Source: an uncultured Myxococcales bacterium | Lineage (GTDB): Bacteria > Myxococcota_A > Polyangia > Polyangiales > Polyangiaceae | Reading direction: 5' to 3' | DNA length: 64,000 bases | Assembly: GCA_937949945.1 (NCBI GenBank) | Contig: CALFEQ010000031.1 | Coordinates: 66,179 to 130,178, forward strand | Part shown: in pieces, positions 55,733 to 64,000 of the stretch | Layout of the letters: every line of letters begins with the position of its first letter | Numbering within the stretch: the first letter of the stretch is position 1 | Notes under the pieces: generated by a model | Seen by the model: the letters and a program-made list of their open reading frames with translations, nothing else | What the model was told of the DNA's origin: nothing | Databases searched by the model: none | Translations under genes and position numbers: made by a program

Positions 55733-55782
55733 GGCCGGAGGCCTCAGGCCAATCCTCAGTCCTCGGTCCTCGGTCCTCGGCG
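55731..55782. repeat. Heptad-family element (inverted orientation) after DUF5985
   Basis: GAGGCCGGAGGCCTCAGG begins in the stop codon and is followed by CCTCAGT, CCTCGGT, CCTCGGT and CCTCGG. The complement gives GAGGACC/GAGGACT heptads, as at 22158 and 29095. Confidence 0.85.
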
Positions 55783-56087
55783 GGGAGACGGAAAGGCCGC
55801 CTGCCAGGGCGACGCTTCACTGCCGTGCCTCGCGCAACCGCAACCCTCGACGCGACTCCAACGTCGGCGCGGCAGCAACGAGCTCCTCACGCGCCGTCAG
55901 AGAACGGCGATGCCGACGACGGATCGAGGCGCGCACCGCGAGACACCGACGCGCCTCCGTGAAGGTTGGTCGGTCGGGACGAGGCCGCAGTTGCGCGAGG
56001 CGCTGCAGAACGCGAGAGAGACTCCCTTTCGCGGGCGAAACGCGAAGCGTTTCGTCCGCACTCCCTGTCTCCCGCGCCCTACCTGTC
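55783..56087. other. Gap between DUF5985 pair and GH13 gene, no gene seen
   Basis: These 305 bases lie between the DUF5985 repeat element and the 3' end of the minus-strand GH13 gene. I see only shadow-type frames and no T-tract hairpin. Confidence 0.5.
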
Positions 56088-59000
56088 TCAGCCCAGCGGC
56101 GAATCCTCGGCGAGGCGGATGGGAGCATCGGGCTTCGGCGGAGGCCCCAGCTTCGAGAGGATGCGCTCGGCGCGATAGCCCTCGCGCTCGGCCAAGCGCG
56201 CGAACGCCTCCGCGTCCGCCCGCGCGACGTCCGGCGCGACGCGGCCCGAGGCGATCTCGCGCTCGGCGAGGAAACGCGCGAGCTCCTCGAAGCGCTCCTT
56301 CGACAGCCATAGCACGCCGTCGTACTCGTGCACGTCGAGGTACACCTGACCGCGCGGGCTCCCGAGGGCGAGCCGGAGCGCAGGCCCGATCGGGCCGGAC
56401 GGGAGCGTGGCCGCCAGCGCGACGAGCGCCGCACGTCGCCTCGCCTCGTCCGGCGCCACCGTCGTCGAGAAGCCGTCGACGAGCGGCGTCACGAGCTCCC
56501 ACTCCGCGAGATGCGCCTCGCGCGTGGACCACGTCGGGGCGGCAGGCGCGACGGTCGCGACACGCGCGGCAGGAGCTCGCGCGACCACCGTCTCGGACGA
56601 CGGCTCGGCGCGGCGATCGCTCGAGGAGCTCGAGGAAGGAGCCTGCGCCGGCGAGGCCGCGGAGGAGGAAGCGTCCGATGCCGCCTCCTCGCCCCCCTCC
56701 ACGGCCTTCGCCTTCTCCGGCTCTGCCTGCTCGGCGGCCGTGGGCTCCGGCTCCGTCGCCGGGGGCTCGGGCTCTCCTTCGGCCTCGGCCGCCTCGGGCT
56801 CGGCCACCTTCGCCGCGCTCGCCTCGGCTTCTTGCACCCCTTCGCGATCGGCCTCCTCCGCCGCCGCGCGCTCGACGTCCTTCACCGTCACGGCCTCCGC
56901 CAGAGGCTCGCCTTCCTGCGCCGCCTCCTCGTTGGCTTCCTTCGCGCTCGCGGGCTCCGCTTCCTCCACCGCCGGGCGGACGTCCTTCGCCTCCGCAGGC
57001 TCGGCGTCCTTCGCCGCCGGGGCGGTGGCGTCCGCCGTCTCGGTCGCAGGCGCATGCTCGACGAGAGCGGCCGCCGGATCGATCGCCGACGCGCGCGTCG
57101 TGGACAGATAGGCCGGAGGACGAGACCGCGCCTCCTCGAGCGCCGCCTCGCCCGCGGCGACGAGGTCGAGGACGGCCTCGAGCTGGATCCACGCGAGGAG
57201 AAGATCGACGTGGAGCACGGACGCGGTCGCTCCGGAGCCGGCGCGGTTCGCCGACGTCTCGCCGTTCGCGTTCTCGAGGATCGTCTCGCTCGACTCGCTC
57301 GAACGCGGCGCGGGCGGAAGCTCGGCGGCGCGCTTCGCGTCGGCGCGCACGAAGGCGTGGAGGGCGCCGAAGCGATCGCCGGCGAGGCGGAGCGCAGGCG
57401 CACGGTCGATCACGACCTCACGTCGTGCGCGCTCCGTCAGCATCCACTCGAGGCCGTCGGCGACGTGGCCGAGCCGCTCCTCGAGCGCCGCGCGCGCCGC
57501 CGACACGTCCTCGGCGTCGAGCTGCGCCGAGAGCCAGCCCATGTGCCCCTTCGAGACCGCCGTGCGGAAGGGCGCGTGGACGGGACGGAGATAGAGCTCG
57601 CGGACGGCGAGCTCGATGTCGGGGACGCCGCGGCCGGCGAGCTCCGCGGCGAGGCGGTGATATGGCTTCTCGAAGGTCGCGTTGACGTGCCGGAAGCCCG
57701 TGAGCACGTGGTACTGGTACGGGCGGAGCTCCCACGTCATCCCGTCCTCGATGATGTCCCTCGTCATGCGGAGGTACTCGAGGCCGTGCGGGACGTCGCG
57801 GATGACGAGCCAGGCGCCCAGGTCCTCGTCGAGGTTCAGCTCCTTCCCCAGCGTGCCGCGGTGCGTGCTGCGCCGGATCGTGCCGCGCGTGACCTTGAAA
57901 CGGTTGTTGAAGACGACGAGCGCGCGCTGATCGCCCGCGCCGTTGGAGTACGCGAAGACGTCCTCGTCGACGTACCCCATGTCCGTGACGAAGTCGTAGA
58001 GGGCGAAGTTCTCGACGCCGCTGAAGAGCCAGCGCTTCTCGAGGAGCGGGAAGATCTCGCGCTCGTGGCGCGCGACGATCCACGGGTTCGGCTCCTCGTC
58101 CATCTTCGCGCGCCGGTACTCCATCCCGTACTTCTCGCGCAGGCCCTCGATCTGCCCGTGACCGAACATCGGCAGCCCGGGCATCGTGCACATGAGCACG
58201 CAGACGCCGAAGTACTTGTCCCCGTCCCCGAACTGCAGGATCGCGGGCTCCTCGTCCGGGTTGTTCATGAAGTTGACGAAGCGCTTGAGGATCTCGGGAT
58301 CGAAGTCGAGGACGTTCTTGATCGTCTCTCGGTACTTCGCGTTCTCCTCGCGCTTCAGCATGTTCATGAACGCCGAGTTGTAGACGCGGTGCATGCCGAG
58401 CGTCCGAACGAAGTAGCCTTCCATCATCCAGAAGGCCTCGGCGAGCAGCAGCGTGTCGGGCGCGCGCTCCGCGACGATGTCGACGACCTCGCGCCAGAAC
58501 TCGTTGGGCATCGCGCGATCGAACTCCTCCTGCGTCATCGCGTAGTCCGCGCGCGAGGGGATCGCGCCGGCGGCCTGGCCCGGCAGCGGGAACCAGAGGC
58601 GCTGGATGTGCCGCTTCGCGAGCGTCATCGCCGCGTCGAAGCGGATGATCGGGAACATGCTCGCGACGTGGAGGATCGTCTCGATGACGGCGCGACGGAC
58701 CTCCGGGTTCATGTAGTCGAGCTGCGCGGTGTCGTTCCACGGGATGCTCGTGCCGTCGTTGCCGTGGTAGATGAAGCGGTCCTCGCCGGTCCATCGATCG
58801 TGACGACGGAAGACGACCGCCGCGTCGCTCCGGTCCCAGTACCCCTCCTCGAGGTAGATGCCGATGCGCGGGTGGTCGCTGAGGTTGGGACCGCCGAATC
58901 GGTACACCGGGAACGGCGGCTCGGACGTCTGGAGGAACCAGTCCGGGTGCTCGATCACCCAGTCGGCGTCGATTCCGACGTGGTTCGGGACCATGTCCGC

Positions 59001-60224
59001 CGCGAGGCGGATGCCGCGCGCCCACGCGCGATCCCGCAGGTTCTCGTACGCGGGCATGCCTCCGAGGTCCTTGGCGATCTCGTAGCACTTGAGCGAGTAC
59101 GCGCTGGCGAGCGCGTCGCGATGGCCGTGCATCTGCTTGATCCGCTGCGACGCGCGGCTCCGCTCGAACAGCCCGATGAGCCACAGGCCGTTGATGTGGC
59201 GCGACTGGAGGAGATCGAGCTCCTCGTCGGGGATCTGATCGAGCGTGCGGATCGGGCGGTGGTACTTGCGGCTGAGCTGGTCGAGCCAGACGTACGTGCT
59301 CTTCGCGATGAGCACGACGTTCGGCATCCAGCTCGTGTCGGGGCTGAACTGCGCGGGCTCCTCCTCTTCGCGGCGCCGGAAGCGCATCGCCTCGAGGAGC
59401 GGCTCGCCGGGGCCGGGGCCGCCTCGCTGGAACCACTTGCCCTCCTCCGCGCGGAGGTCCTGCACCCCGGCGAAGCGTTGCCAGAGCGGGTCTTCGTCGA
59501 GACCGAGCGCACGTCCCCAGCTCTCCTCGACGTAGCCGAGCTGCTCGAAGATCGACGTCGGGTGAGCGCGTCCGGGCGCGAGCAACAGGTCGACCAGCGA
59601 CTCGCCCCTCGGTCCAAAGCGCGGCTCCTCTTCGAAGAAGCGCAGCGCGTGAGCGACGAAGGCCCGGTACCGCGGTCCGAGGTCCACGTCCGTGACGATC
59701 GTGCGGACCGGATCGTACGCAGGGTTCTGGTTCGTCACCCACAAAAGGAGGAGCTCCTCGTCGAGCTCCATCTCGATCGCCGGACGCCCCGCGAGCGGGT
59801 CCCGTCGATCCGCGCGCGCCACGCGCTCGAGCCATTTCTCCGGCGTGTCGTCTCCCGCGCCGCGCAGCGAACGGTAGACGGAGGGCGGCGGAAACGTCGC
59901 GACGAAGTCGACGAGGAGGCCGTGCGCCGCGCCGCCGAGCGCATCCTCGAGGGTGGCGGCGAACCTGCGGAAGCTGTCGGGGTGGGTGGCGCGGTACTTC
60001 GCGATGACGGCGTGGAGGACCTGGTGGAGCAGCGCCATGGCGCCGAGCTCCGCCGGCCGGAGCATCGTGTCCGACGAACGGCCCTCACGACGGTTCACGC
60101 GGTCGGCGAACGCGCGAATCGCGACGTTGTCGCGGAACACGATGTCGCCTCGCCGCGGCGCGAAGAAAACGTCGTCCTCCGTCGACGGGAACAGCGCATC
60201 CCGTGCCGTCTTCCGTGCGTGCAT
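56088..60224 (-). CDS. Giant GH13 alpha-amylase-family protein with Glu/Ala-rich insertion
   Basis: The 1378-residue protein has an N-terminal helical region and then a GH13 barrel (about 300-870). Region I is ADMVPNHVGID, region II RFDAAM with nucleophile Asp530, and region III LLAEAFW with acid/base Glu596. Region IV reads NNPDEE with Asp657, where the usual His (NHDE) is Pro. A helical domain follows, then a roughly 200-residue Glu/Ala/Pro-rich low-complexity linker (about 1010-1220) and a C-terminal helical domain. It probably cleaves or transfers alpha-glucan or trehalose-like substrates in the cytoplasm, as no signal peptide is seen. The length is well beyond typical GH13 enzymes (500-700). 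Confidence 0.88.
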   Translation of the reverse strand: MHARKTARDALFPSTEDDVFFAPRRGDIVFRDNVAIRAFADRVNRREGRSSDTMLRPAELGAMALLHQVLHAVIAKYRATHPDSFRRFAATLEDALGGAAHGLLVDFVATFPPPSVYRSLRGAGDDTPEKWLERVARADRRDPLAGRPAIEMELDEELLLLWVTNQNPAYDPVRTIVTDVDLGPRYRAFVAHALRFFEEEPRFGPRGESLVDLLLAPGRAHPTSIFEQLGYVEESWGRALGLDEDPLWQRFAGVQDLRAEEGKWFQRGGPGPGEPLLEAMRFRRREEEEPAQFSPDTSWMPNVVLIAKSTYVWLDQLSRKYHRPIRTLDQIPDEELDLLQSRHINGLWLIGLFERSRASQRIKQMHGHRDALASAYSLKCYEIAKDLGGMPAYENLRDRAWARGIRLAADMVPNHVGIDADWVIEHPDWFLQTSEPPFPVYRFGGPNLSDHPRIGIYLEEGYWDRSDAAVVFRRHDRWTGEDRFIYHGNDGTSIPWNDTAQLDYMNPEVRRAVIETILHVASMFPIIRFDAAMTLAKRHIQRLWFPLPGQAAGAIPSRADYAMTQEEFDRAMPNEFWREVVDIVAERAPDTLLLAEAFWMMEGYFVRTLGMHRVYNSAFMNMLKREENAKYRETIKNVLDFDPEILKRFVNFMNNPDEEPAILQFGDGDKYFGVCVLMCTMPGLPMFGHGQIEGLREKYGMEYRRAKMDEEPNPWIVARHEREIFPLLEKRWLFSGVENFALYDFVTDMGYVDEDVFAYSNGAGDQRALVVFNNRFKVTRGTIRRSTHRGTLGKELNLDEDLGAWLVIRDVPHGLEYLRMTRDIIEDGMTWELRPYQYHVLTGFRHVNATFEKPYHRLAAELAGRGVPDIELAVRELYLRPVHAPFRTAVSKGHMGWLSAQLDAEDVSAARAALEERLGHVADGLEWMLTERARREVVIDRAPALRLAGDRFGALHAFVRADAKRAAELPPAPRSSESSETILENANGETSANRAGSGATASVLHVDLLLAWIQLEAVLDLVAAGEAALEEARSRPPAYLSTTRASAIDPAAALVEHAPATETADATAPAAKDAEPAEAKDVRPAVEEAEPASAKEANEEAAQEGEPLAEAVTVKDVERAAAEEADREGVQEAEASAAKVAEPEAAEAEGEPEPPATEPEPTAAEQAEPEKAKAVEGGEEAASDASSSAASPAQAPSSSSSSDRRAEPSSETVVARAPAARVATVAPAAPTWSTREAHLAEWELVTPLVDGFSTTVAPDEARRRAALVALAATLPSGPIGPALRLALGSPRGQVYLDVHEYDGVLWLSKERFEELARFLAEREIASGRVAPDVARADAEAFARLAEREGYRAERILSKLGPPPKPDAPIRLAEDSPLG

Positions 60225-60402
60225 GGCCCACCTCTAGTACCGTTGGGCGAAAGTTCGGACGGAAAAGCGTGGCACTACGAACGGTACTGGAACAAGCACG
60301 TCGAGGGGAGGCGAGGCGAAAGGCTTCGAGCATGAGGGGCTCGTAGGCTGCCGGGGATCGACTTTCGGGCGGTCTCTGCGTCGTCGTTTCCCCCGAAATT
60401 GA

Positions 60403-60434
60403 GCCCGCGAAAGAACGCGGGCGGGCCGTATACT
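60403..60434 (+). promoter_or_regulatory. Inverted repeat next to a TATACT box in a divergent promoter region
   Basis: GCCCGCG-AAAGAA-CGCGGGC (60403-60422) is a perfect 7-bp inverted repeat that ends 6 bases before TATACT (60429-60434), a -10-like hexamer upstream of the kinase gene. It could be an operator. No proper -35 hexamer is visible, so the promoter call is weak. Confidence 0.35.
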
Positions 60435-60448
60435 TTCCTCGTACCGTT

Positions 60449-61918
60449 GTGCCTGGAGCACGCCGGCCACCGGAAGCACGATTGAGCTCCCCGCCCGCCT
60501 ACACGATGCCGAAGGTCGGCGACGTGATCGCCGGCAAGTACCGCCTCCAGAAGGTCGCGGGTGAGGGCGGCATGGGCCTCGTCTATGCGGCCGAGCACCT
60601 CGTGCTGAACCAGCGTGTGGCGGTGAAGGTCCTGCTCCCCGAGGCGGCGGCGTCGGAGGCCCAGGTGGAGCGGTTCGCCCGCGAGGCGCGTGCGGCCGCG
60701 AAGATCGACTCGGAGCACGTCGCGCGCGTGCTCGACGCCGGCTCGCTCGAGAGCGGCGCCCCGTTCCTCGTCATGGAGTACCTCGAGGGCTGCGACCTGG
60801 AAGAGCTCCTCGAGCTCCAGAAGACGCTGCCGGTGGTGGAGGTCGTCGACTACCTCCTCCAAGCGCTCGAAGGCCTCGCGCACGCACACGCAGCGGGGAT
60901 CATCCACCGCGATCTGAAGCCGGCGAACCTCTTCCTCGCGTGCCGCCCCGACGGATCGAACGCGATCAAGCTCCTCGACTTCGGGATCTCGAAGACGACG
61001 AAGAACAAGCCGGAGGACAAGCGCCTCACCGGCCGGCACGTGCTCGGCTCGCCGGTGTACATGTCTCCGGAGCAGCTCCGCAACGCGACGGAGATCGACG
61101 CCCGAGCCGACATCTGGTCGATCGGCATCGTGGGCTACGAGCTGCTCGCGGGCGCTCCTCCGTTCGACGGCGAGGGCGTCGGAGAGATCTTCGCCGCCAT
61201 CCTCGAGAAATCTCCCGTCCCGCTGTCCGAGGCGAACCCGAAGGTCCCGGAGGAGCTCTCGAACGTCATCGGCAAGTGCCTCCGCCGCGAGCCGGACGAG
61301 CGCTGGGCCGACGTGGCTGCGCTCGCCCGCGCGCTCGCGCCCTTCGGCAGCGATCCGAAGACGCCGATCGTCGAGCGCACGGAGCAAGTCCTCGCGCGTG
61401 CGCGGCAGCTGCAGAGCATCAAGACGCCGGTGGAGGCGCGTCGCGTGGTCGACGCGATCGACGCCGCCGCCGAGCGGGCGATGACGACCGCAGGGCGGAG
61501 CCTCCCCGCGATCCCGCCGCCGGAGAAGAAGCCTTCCCCGCCACGCGGCCTGCACGCGAAGCTCACGTCCTTTTCGCGGCGGCGTCCGTTCGTGGCCGCG
61601 ACCGCCGTTGCAGCTCTGGTGGCCGCGCTCGGGCTCTCGGTGTTCGTCGCCGCACGCACGACCAGCGCTTCGTCGGCCGCGGCGCGGACGGCCGAGGGCG
61701 AGCTCGCGGCGATGGAGCCGGCGTCCACGACCGCGCCGCCGGGGCCGCCCGCGACCAGCGCGGCGATCGTGGACGAGACGAAGGGCGCCGAGACCGACCA
61801 GCCGCTCATCATGGACCTGCCGGCGACCCCCACGACGAAGAAGCCGGTCCGCTCCGGCGCGCCGAAGACGTCCGCGTCGAAACCGCAGCGACCGAAGTTC
61901 CTCAAGACGAGAGAATGA
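60449..61918 (+). CDS. Ser/Thr protein kinase, one-TM
   Basis: The 489-residue product (GTG start; TTG at 60482 and ATG at 60506 are alternatives, the last giving MPKVGDVIAGKYRL) has a kinase domain (about 30-300) with GEGGMGLVYAA, VAVKVL, IIHRDLKPAN, KLLDFGISK and GSPVYMSPEQL. A juxtamembrane linker, one TM segment (about 380-400) and a Pro/Ala/Thr outer tail without a folded sensor follow. Its stop overlaps the start of a TPR/PEGA-like gene (ATGA), as in the operon at 49576. Confidence 0.93.
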   Translation: MPGARRPPEARLSSPPAYTMPKVGDVIAGKYRLQKVAGEGGMGLVYAAEHLVLNQRVAVKVLLPEAAASEAQVERFAREARAAAKIDSEHVARVLDAGSLESGAPFLVMEYLEGCDLEELLELQKTLPVVEVVDYLLQALEGLAHAHAAGIIHRDLKPANLFLACRPDGSNAIKLLDFGISKTTKNKPEDKRLTGRHVLGSPVYMSPEQLRNATEIDARADIWSIGIVGYELLAGAPPFDGEGVGEIFAAILEKSPVPLSEANPKVPEELSNVIGKCLRREPDERWADVAALARALAPFGSDPKTPIVERTEQVLARARQLQSIKTPVEARRVVDAIDAAAERAMTTAGRSLPAIPPPEKKPSPPRGLHAKLTSFSRRRPFVAATAVAALVAALGLSVFVAARTTSASSAAARTAEGELAAMEPASTTAPPGPPATSAAIVDETKGAETDQPLIMDLPATPTTKKPVRSGAPKTSASKPQRPKFLKTRE

Positions 61919-62790
61919 GGCCGATGCCCGTCGAACAGTGCCTTCGCGCTCGCGCCTTCGGCGCGTGCGCAGCCGTGGCCGTGTCGCTGTGGCCTGCGCT
62001 CTCGAACGCGGACGAGCCGCGTCCCATGCCGCTCTCGAAGGACGCGCGTGCGGAGCAGTTGTTCCGCTCCGGCGAGGAGAAGTTCGACAGCGGCGACTAC
62101 GCCGGTGCATGCCACGATTTCTCCGAGAGCTTGAAGCTCGGACCGAAGCTGGGGACGCTGCTCAACCTCGCGCTCTGCCACGAGACGATCGGCAAGCTCG
62201 TCACGGCCTGGCACGAGTTCACCCACGCGGCCGCGTGGGCGGCTCAGAACAACCAGCGCGATCGGCACGAGTTCGCCATGGAGCACATACGCGCGCTCGA
62301 GCCGAAGCTGCCGCGGATCGTCCTCCAGCTCCCCGCCACGCGCCCGATCGAGAGCATCGACCTCGACGGCGAGCCCGTCCCGGAGCACCGATGGTACCTG
62401 CCGCTCTATCTGGATCCGGGTGAGCACCACCTCGCGGTGACCGCTCCCGGCAAGCGTCGCACGACCGTCGCCTTCCGCGTCATGAACTCCCCGACCGACC
62501 AGCTCGTCATGGTCCCTCCCCTCGCCGACGATCTCGGTTCGCTCCACCCCACCACGACGGTGGACCCGACGCGGCGCGTCCTCGGGCTGACGGGCCTCGG
62601 CATCGGCGCGCTCGGGGTCATCGCAGGAACGACGTTCGGCGTCCTCGCGATCGGCGCGGACTCGCACGATGCGATGAAGGAAGCCGCGACGATCTCGACC
62701 GCGTCGTTCCTCACGGGCGCGGCGTTCGCGGTGCTCGGCGGGTGGCTGTTCTGGACGAGCGTGGCGGGCGGAGCGAGCAAGGATCCCTGA
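61915..62790 (+). CDS. TPR/PEGA-like membrane protein coupled to the kinase
   Basis: The 291-residue protein has a signal peptide (ACAAVAVSLWPALSNA) and a TPR-like start (AEQLFRSGEEKFDSGDYAGAC, LLNLALCHETIGKLVTAWHE). A PEGA-like beta region (IESIDLDGEPVPEHRWYLPL, YLDPGEHHLAVTAPGK) and two TM segments near the end follow. The order is the same as the protein encoded at 51333. It lies in the envelope and is translated in overlap with the kinase. Confidence 0.87.
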   Translation: MRPMPVEQCLRARAFGACAAVAVSLWPALSNADEPRPMPLSKDARAEQLFRSGEEKFDSGDYAGACHDFSESLKLGPKLGTLLNLALCHETIGKLVTAWHEFTHAAAWAAQNNQRDRHEFAMEHIRALEPKLPRIVLQLPATRPIESIDLDGEPVPEHRWYLPLYLDPGEHHLAVTAPGKRRTTVAFRVMNSPTDQLVMVPPLADDLGSLHPTTTVDPTRRVLGLTGLGIGALGVIAGTTFGVLAIGADSHDAMKEAATISTASFLTGAAFAVLGGWLFWTSVAGGASKDP

Positions 62791-62847
62791 CGAGTCCGAT
62801 CCCCGGAAACTTTCTCCGCCCGCGCTTGTCTCGACCCGACAGAACAC

Positions 62848-63606
62848 ATGCGACGGGAGCTCGCACGCGCCCTCGGCACGGGCGGTCGTGCCGGCTCGGC
62901 ATCGCGCCTCGACTGGGAAGCCCCCGGCGAGGACGCCGACGGAACGCCTGCGTGGAGCGACTTTGCACTTTCGCCCGAGACTAATGCACCATGGCCGGAC
63001 GTGGCGCTTCCTGACGAGCTCGAAGCAAAGCTGATCGAGCGCCTTGTCGCGCGCGACGAGCGTGCGTTCAACGAGCTCGTCCAGACCTACGGACGGCGCG
63101 TGTCCGCGCTCGTGCTCCGCATGCTGGGCAACAAGGCCGAGGCCGAAGACCTGACCCAGGAGGTCTTCGTCCAGGTCTTCAAAGCCATCGGCTCGTTCCG
63201 CGGCGAGTCGAAGCTGTCGACGTGGATTTATCGAATCGCAGTGAACCTCTGCAAGAACCGCTCGAAGTACCTCCGCGTGCGCCACTCGGGCGAGCAGGAG
63301 GAGCTCGAGGCGATCGCGGAGCGCGTCCCGCTGGGTGAGGCGCGGCGGGCGAACGTCGCCGTGATCGAGCGCCCCGACGAGGCGCTGGGCGGCAAGCAGG
63401 TGGAGAGGATCGTCCAGGAAGCGATCCAGAAGATCGACCCGACGTTCCGCGAGTGCCTCATCCTCCGCGACGTCGAAGAGCTCAGCTACGAGGAGATCGA
63501 GCAGATCACGGGGCTACCGGCTGGTACAGTGAAGAGCAGGATTTTCCGGGCGCGGGCCCAGCTCAAGGAGATCGTCGAGCGCGAGCTCGGCGAGAAGATC
63601 GGATGA
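62848..63606 (+). CDS. ECF-type RNA polymerase sigma factor (RpoE-like)
   Basis: The 252-residue protein has a roughly 65-residue N-terminal extension rich in Gly, Ala and Asp. Sigma region 2 follows (DERAFNELVQTYGRRVSALV, EAEDLTQEVFVQVFKAIGSF), then sigma region 4 (CLILRDVEELSYEEIEQITG, GTVKSRIFRARAQLKE). Typical ECF sigmas are about 180-200 residues, so the extension is additional. Its stop overlaps the next start (ATGA), the usual arrangement for sigma and anti-sigma genes. Confidence 0.94.
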   Translation: MRRELARALGTGGRAGSASRLDWEAPGEDADGTPAWSDFALSPETNAPWPDVALPDELEAKLIERLVARDERAFNELVQTYGRRVSALVLRMLGNKAEAEDLTQEVFVQVFKAIGSFRGESKLSTWIYRIAVNLCKNRSKYLRVRHSGEQEELEAIAERVPLGEARRANVAVIERPDEALGGKQVERIVQEAIQKIDPTFRECLILRDVEELSYEEIEQITGLPAGTVKSRIFRARAQLKEIVERELGEKIG

Positions 63607-63953
63607 GCGGCGAGGGAAGCGACGAGAAGGAAACGACCGGACGCGACGGCGCTCCCTCTCCGGCCGACGAGGAGCTCTCCGAAGCCGAGCTCGCACAGCT
63701 CGAAGAGGCTCCCGCGCTGACGGCGCTCCTCAAGCGCTCGCTCGCGGTCGAAGAAGAGGCGCTCCCGCCGAACACCCAGCTCCTCGCCTCCGTCCAGCGC
63801 AAGCTGCGAAAGCGCTCGCGAGGAAAGTTCTACGGCGACGGCTGGAGCACGACGCAGACGCGGCTCAACTACGCACTGATCGCGGCAGTGATGTTGGTGA
63901 CGATCGTGGCCGTCTACCTCGCGCTCGGGCCGACGGGGTTCAGCTTGCGCTGA
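63603..63953 (+). CDS. One-TM protein coupled to the sigma factor, possible anti-sigma factor
   Basis: The 116-residue protein has an acidic N-terminal half (DEELSEAELAQLEEAPA), a basic stretch (VQRKLRKRSRGKFY) and one TM segment near the C-terminus (YALIAAVMLVTIVAVYLAL). It is encoded in a 4-base overlap with the sigma gene. No HxxxCxxC zinc motif (ZAS) is present, so it is an atypical or non-zinc anti-sigma candidate. Its role is inferred from position and topology only. Confidence 0.8.
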   Translation: MSGEGSDEKETTGRDGAPSPADEELSEAELAQLEEAPALTALLKRSLAVEEEALPPNTQLLASVQRKLRKRSRGKFYGDGWSTTQTRLNYALIAAVMLVTIVAVYLALGPTGFSLR

Positions 63954-63963
63954 CGGCGCAAGG

Positions 63964-63986
63964 GGCTCCAGGCTCCAGGCTCCAGG
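63964..63986. repeat. GGCTCCA heptad tract at the right edge
   Basis: Three perfect GGCTCCA heptads plus GG start 11 bases after the stop of the sigma-partner gene, the same placement as at 29046, 36764 and 53772. The remaining bases to the window end (GAGTCAGACCTCAG) may belong to a composite element. Confidence 0.9.
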
Positions 63987-64000
63987 GAGTCAGACCTCAG

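Noticed and set aside
56328..60335. Plus-strand open frame of 1335 codons opposite the GH13 gene
   Set aside because: The minus frame carries complete GH13 catalytic motifs; the plus frame is Arg/Leu/Glu low complexity, an antisense artefact.

Overview
The window is a high-GC chromosomal segment with densely packed genes on both strands. It holds many eukaryote-like Ser/Thr kinases, hybrid histidine kinases, and proline/alanine-rich or Cys-rich lipoproteins with D/E/G/A-rich linkers. It also has a STAND-type regulator and a DUF5985 pair. This profile points to a myxobacterium, most likely of the Polyangiales/Sorangiineae type. That placement is inferred from gene content and base composition, not from a marker-gene search. 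I saw no transposase, integrase, phage module, CRISPR array, tRNA or rRNA.

Layout. 1-3778: three histidine-kinase genes, two of them carrying receiver domains. 4107-9164: an HExxH lipoprotein, a three-domain DsbA-like thiol oxidoreductase and a PAP2 phosphatase. 9488-16819: amino-acid metabolism (TyrA; glutamate dehydrogenase; Kbl; an SDR-type threonine dehydrogenase). A broken beta-helix lipoprotein gene and a small winged-helix gene behind an AT-rich, hairpin-rich leader lie between kbl and tdh. 16895-25444: an MsrP-like/PepSY pair, a HEAT-THUMP-methyltransferase fusion, a zinc-ribbon protein, a hotdog thioesterase, cystathionine beta-synthase, a lipoprotein and a MutH-family endonuclease. 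25625-36757: a vWA lipoprotein, PgeF, a kinase, a metzincin-like lipoprotein coupled to a uracil-DNA glycosylase, an SDR, GlyQ, an NRDE protein, small lipoproteins, a TPR-like protein and a DsbD-like reductase. 37234-49341: Hsp20, two large Cys-rich lipoproteins, a STAND ATPase with a C-terminal winged helix, a Gre-like factor, a kinase, a CE2-type esterase, a HAD phosphatase and a small lipoprotein. 49576-63953: two kinase/TPR-PEGA operons, an expansin-like lipoprotein, a DUF5985 pair, a giant GH13 protein, and an ECF sigma factor with a coupled one-TM partner at the right end.

Working groups. Tdh plus Kbl reconstitute threonine to glycine plus acetyl-CoA, and glutamate dehydrogenase sits beside them. 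MutH and the uracil-DNA glycosylase are DNA-repair genes; MutH is unexpected outside gammaproteobacteria. The DsbA-like and DsbD-like proteins serve thiol-disulfide exchange in the envelope. The expansin-like protein and CE2 esterase suggest polysaccharide loosening and deacetylation. Kinase genes that overlap PEGA/TPR envelope genes look like signalling cassettes.

The strongest unexplained structure is a dispersed family of 7-bp tandem repeats (GGCTCCA-type and GAGGACT-type). They sit mostly just after stop codons. Two copies share a composite core with a GCGCGC hairpin, and one copy has become the C-terminal coding end of a thioesterase.
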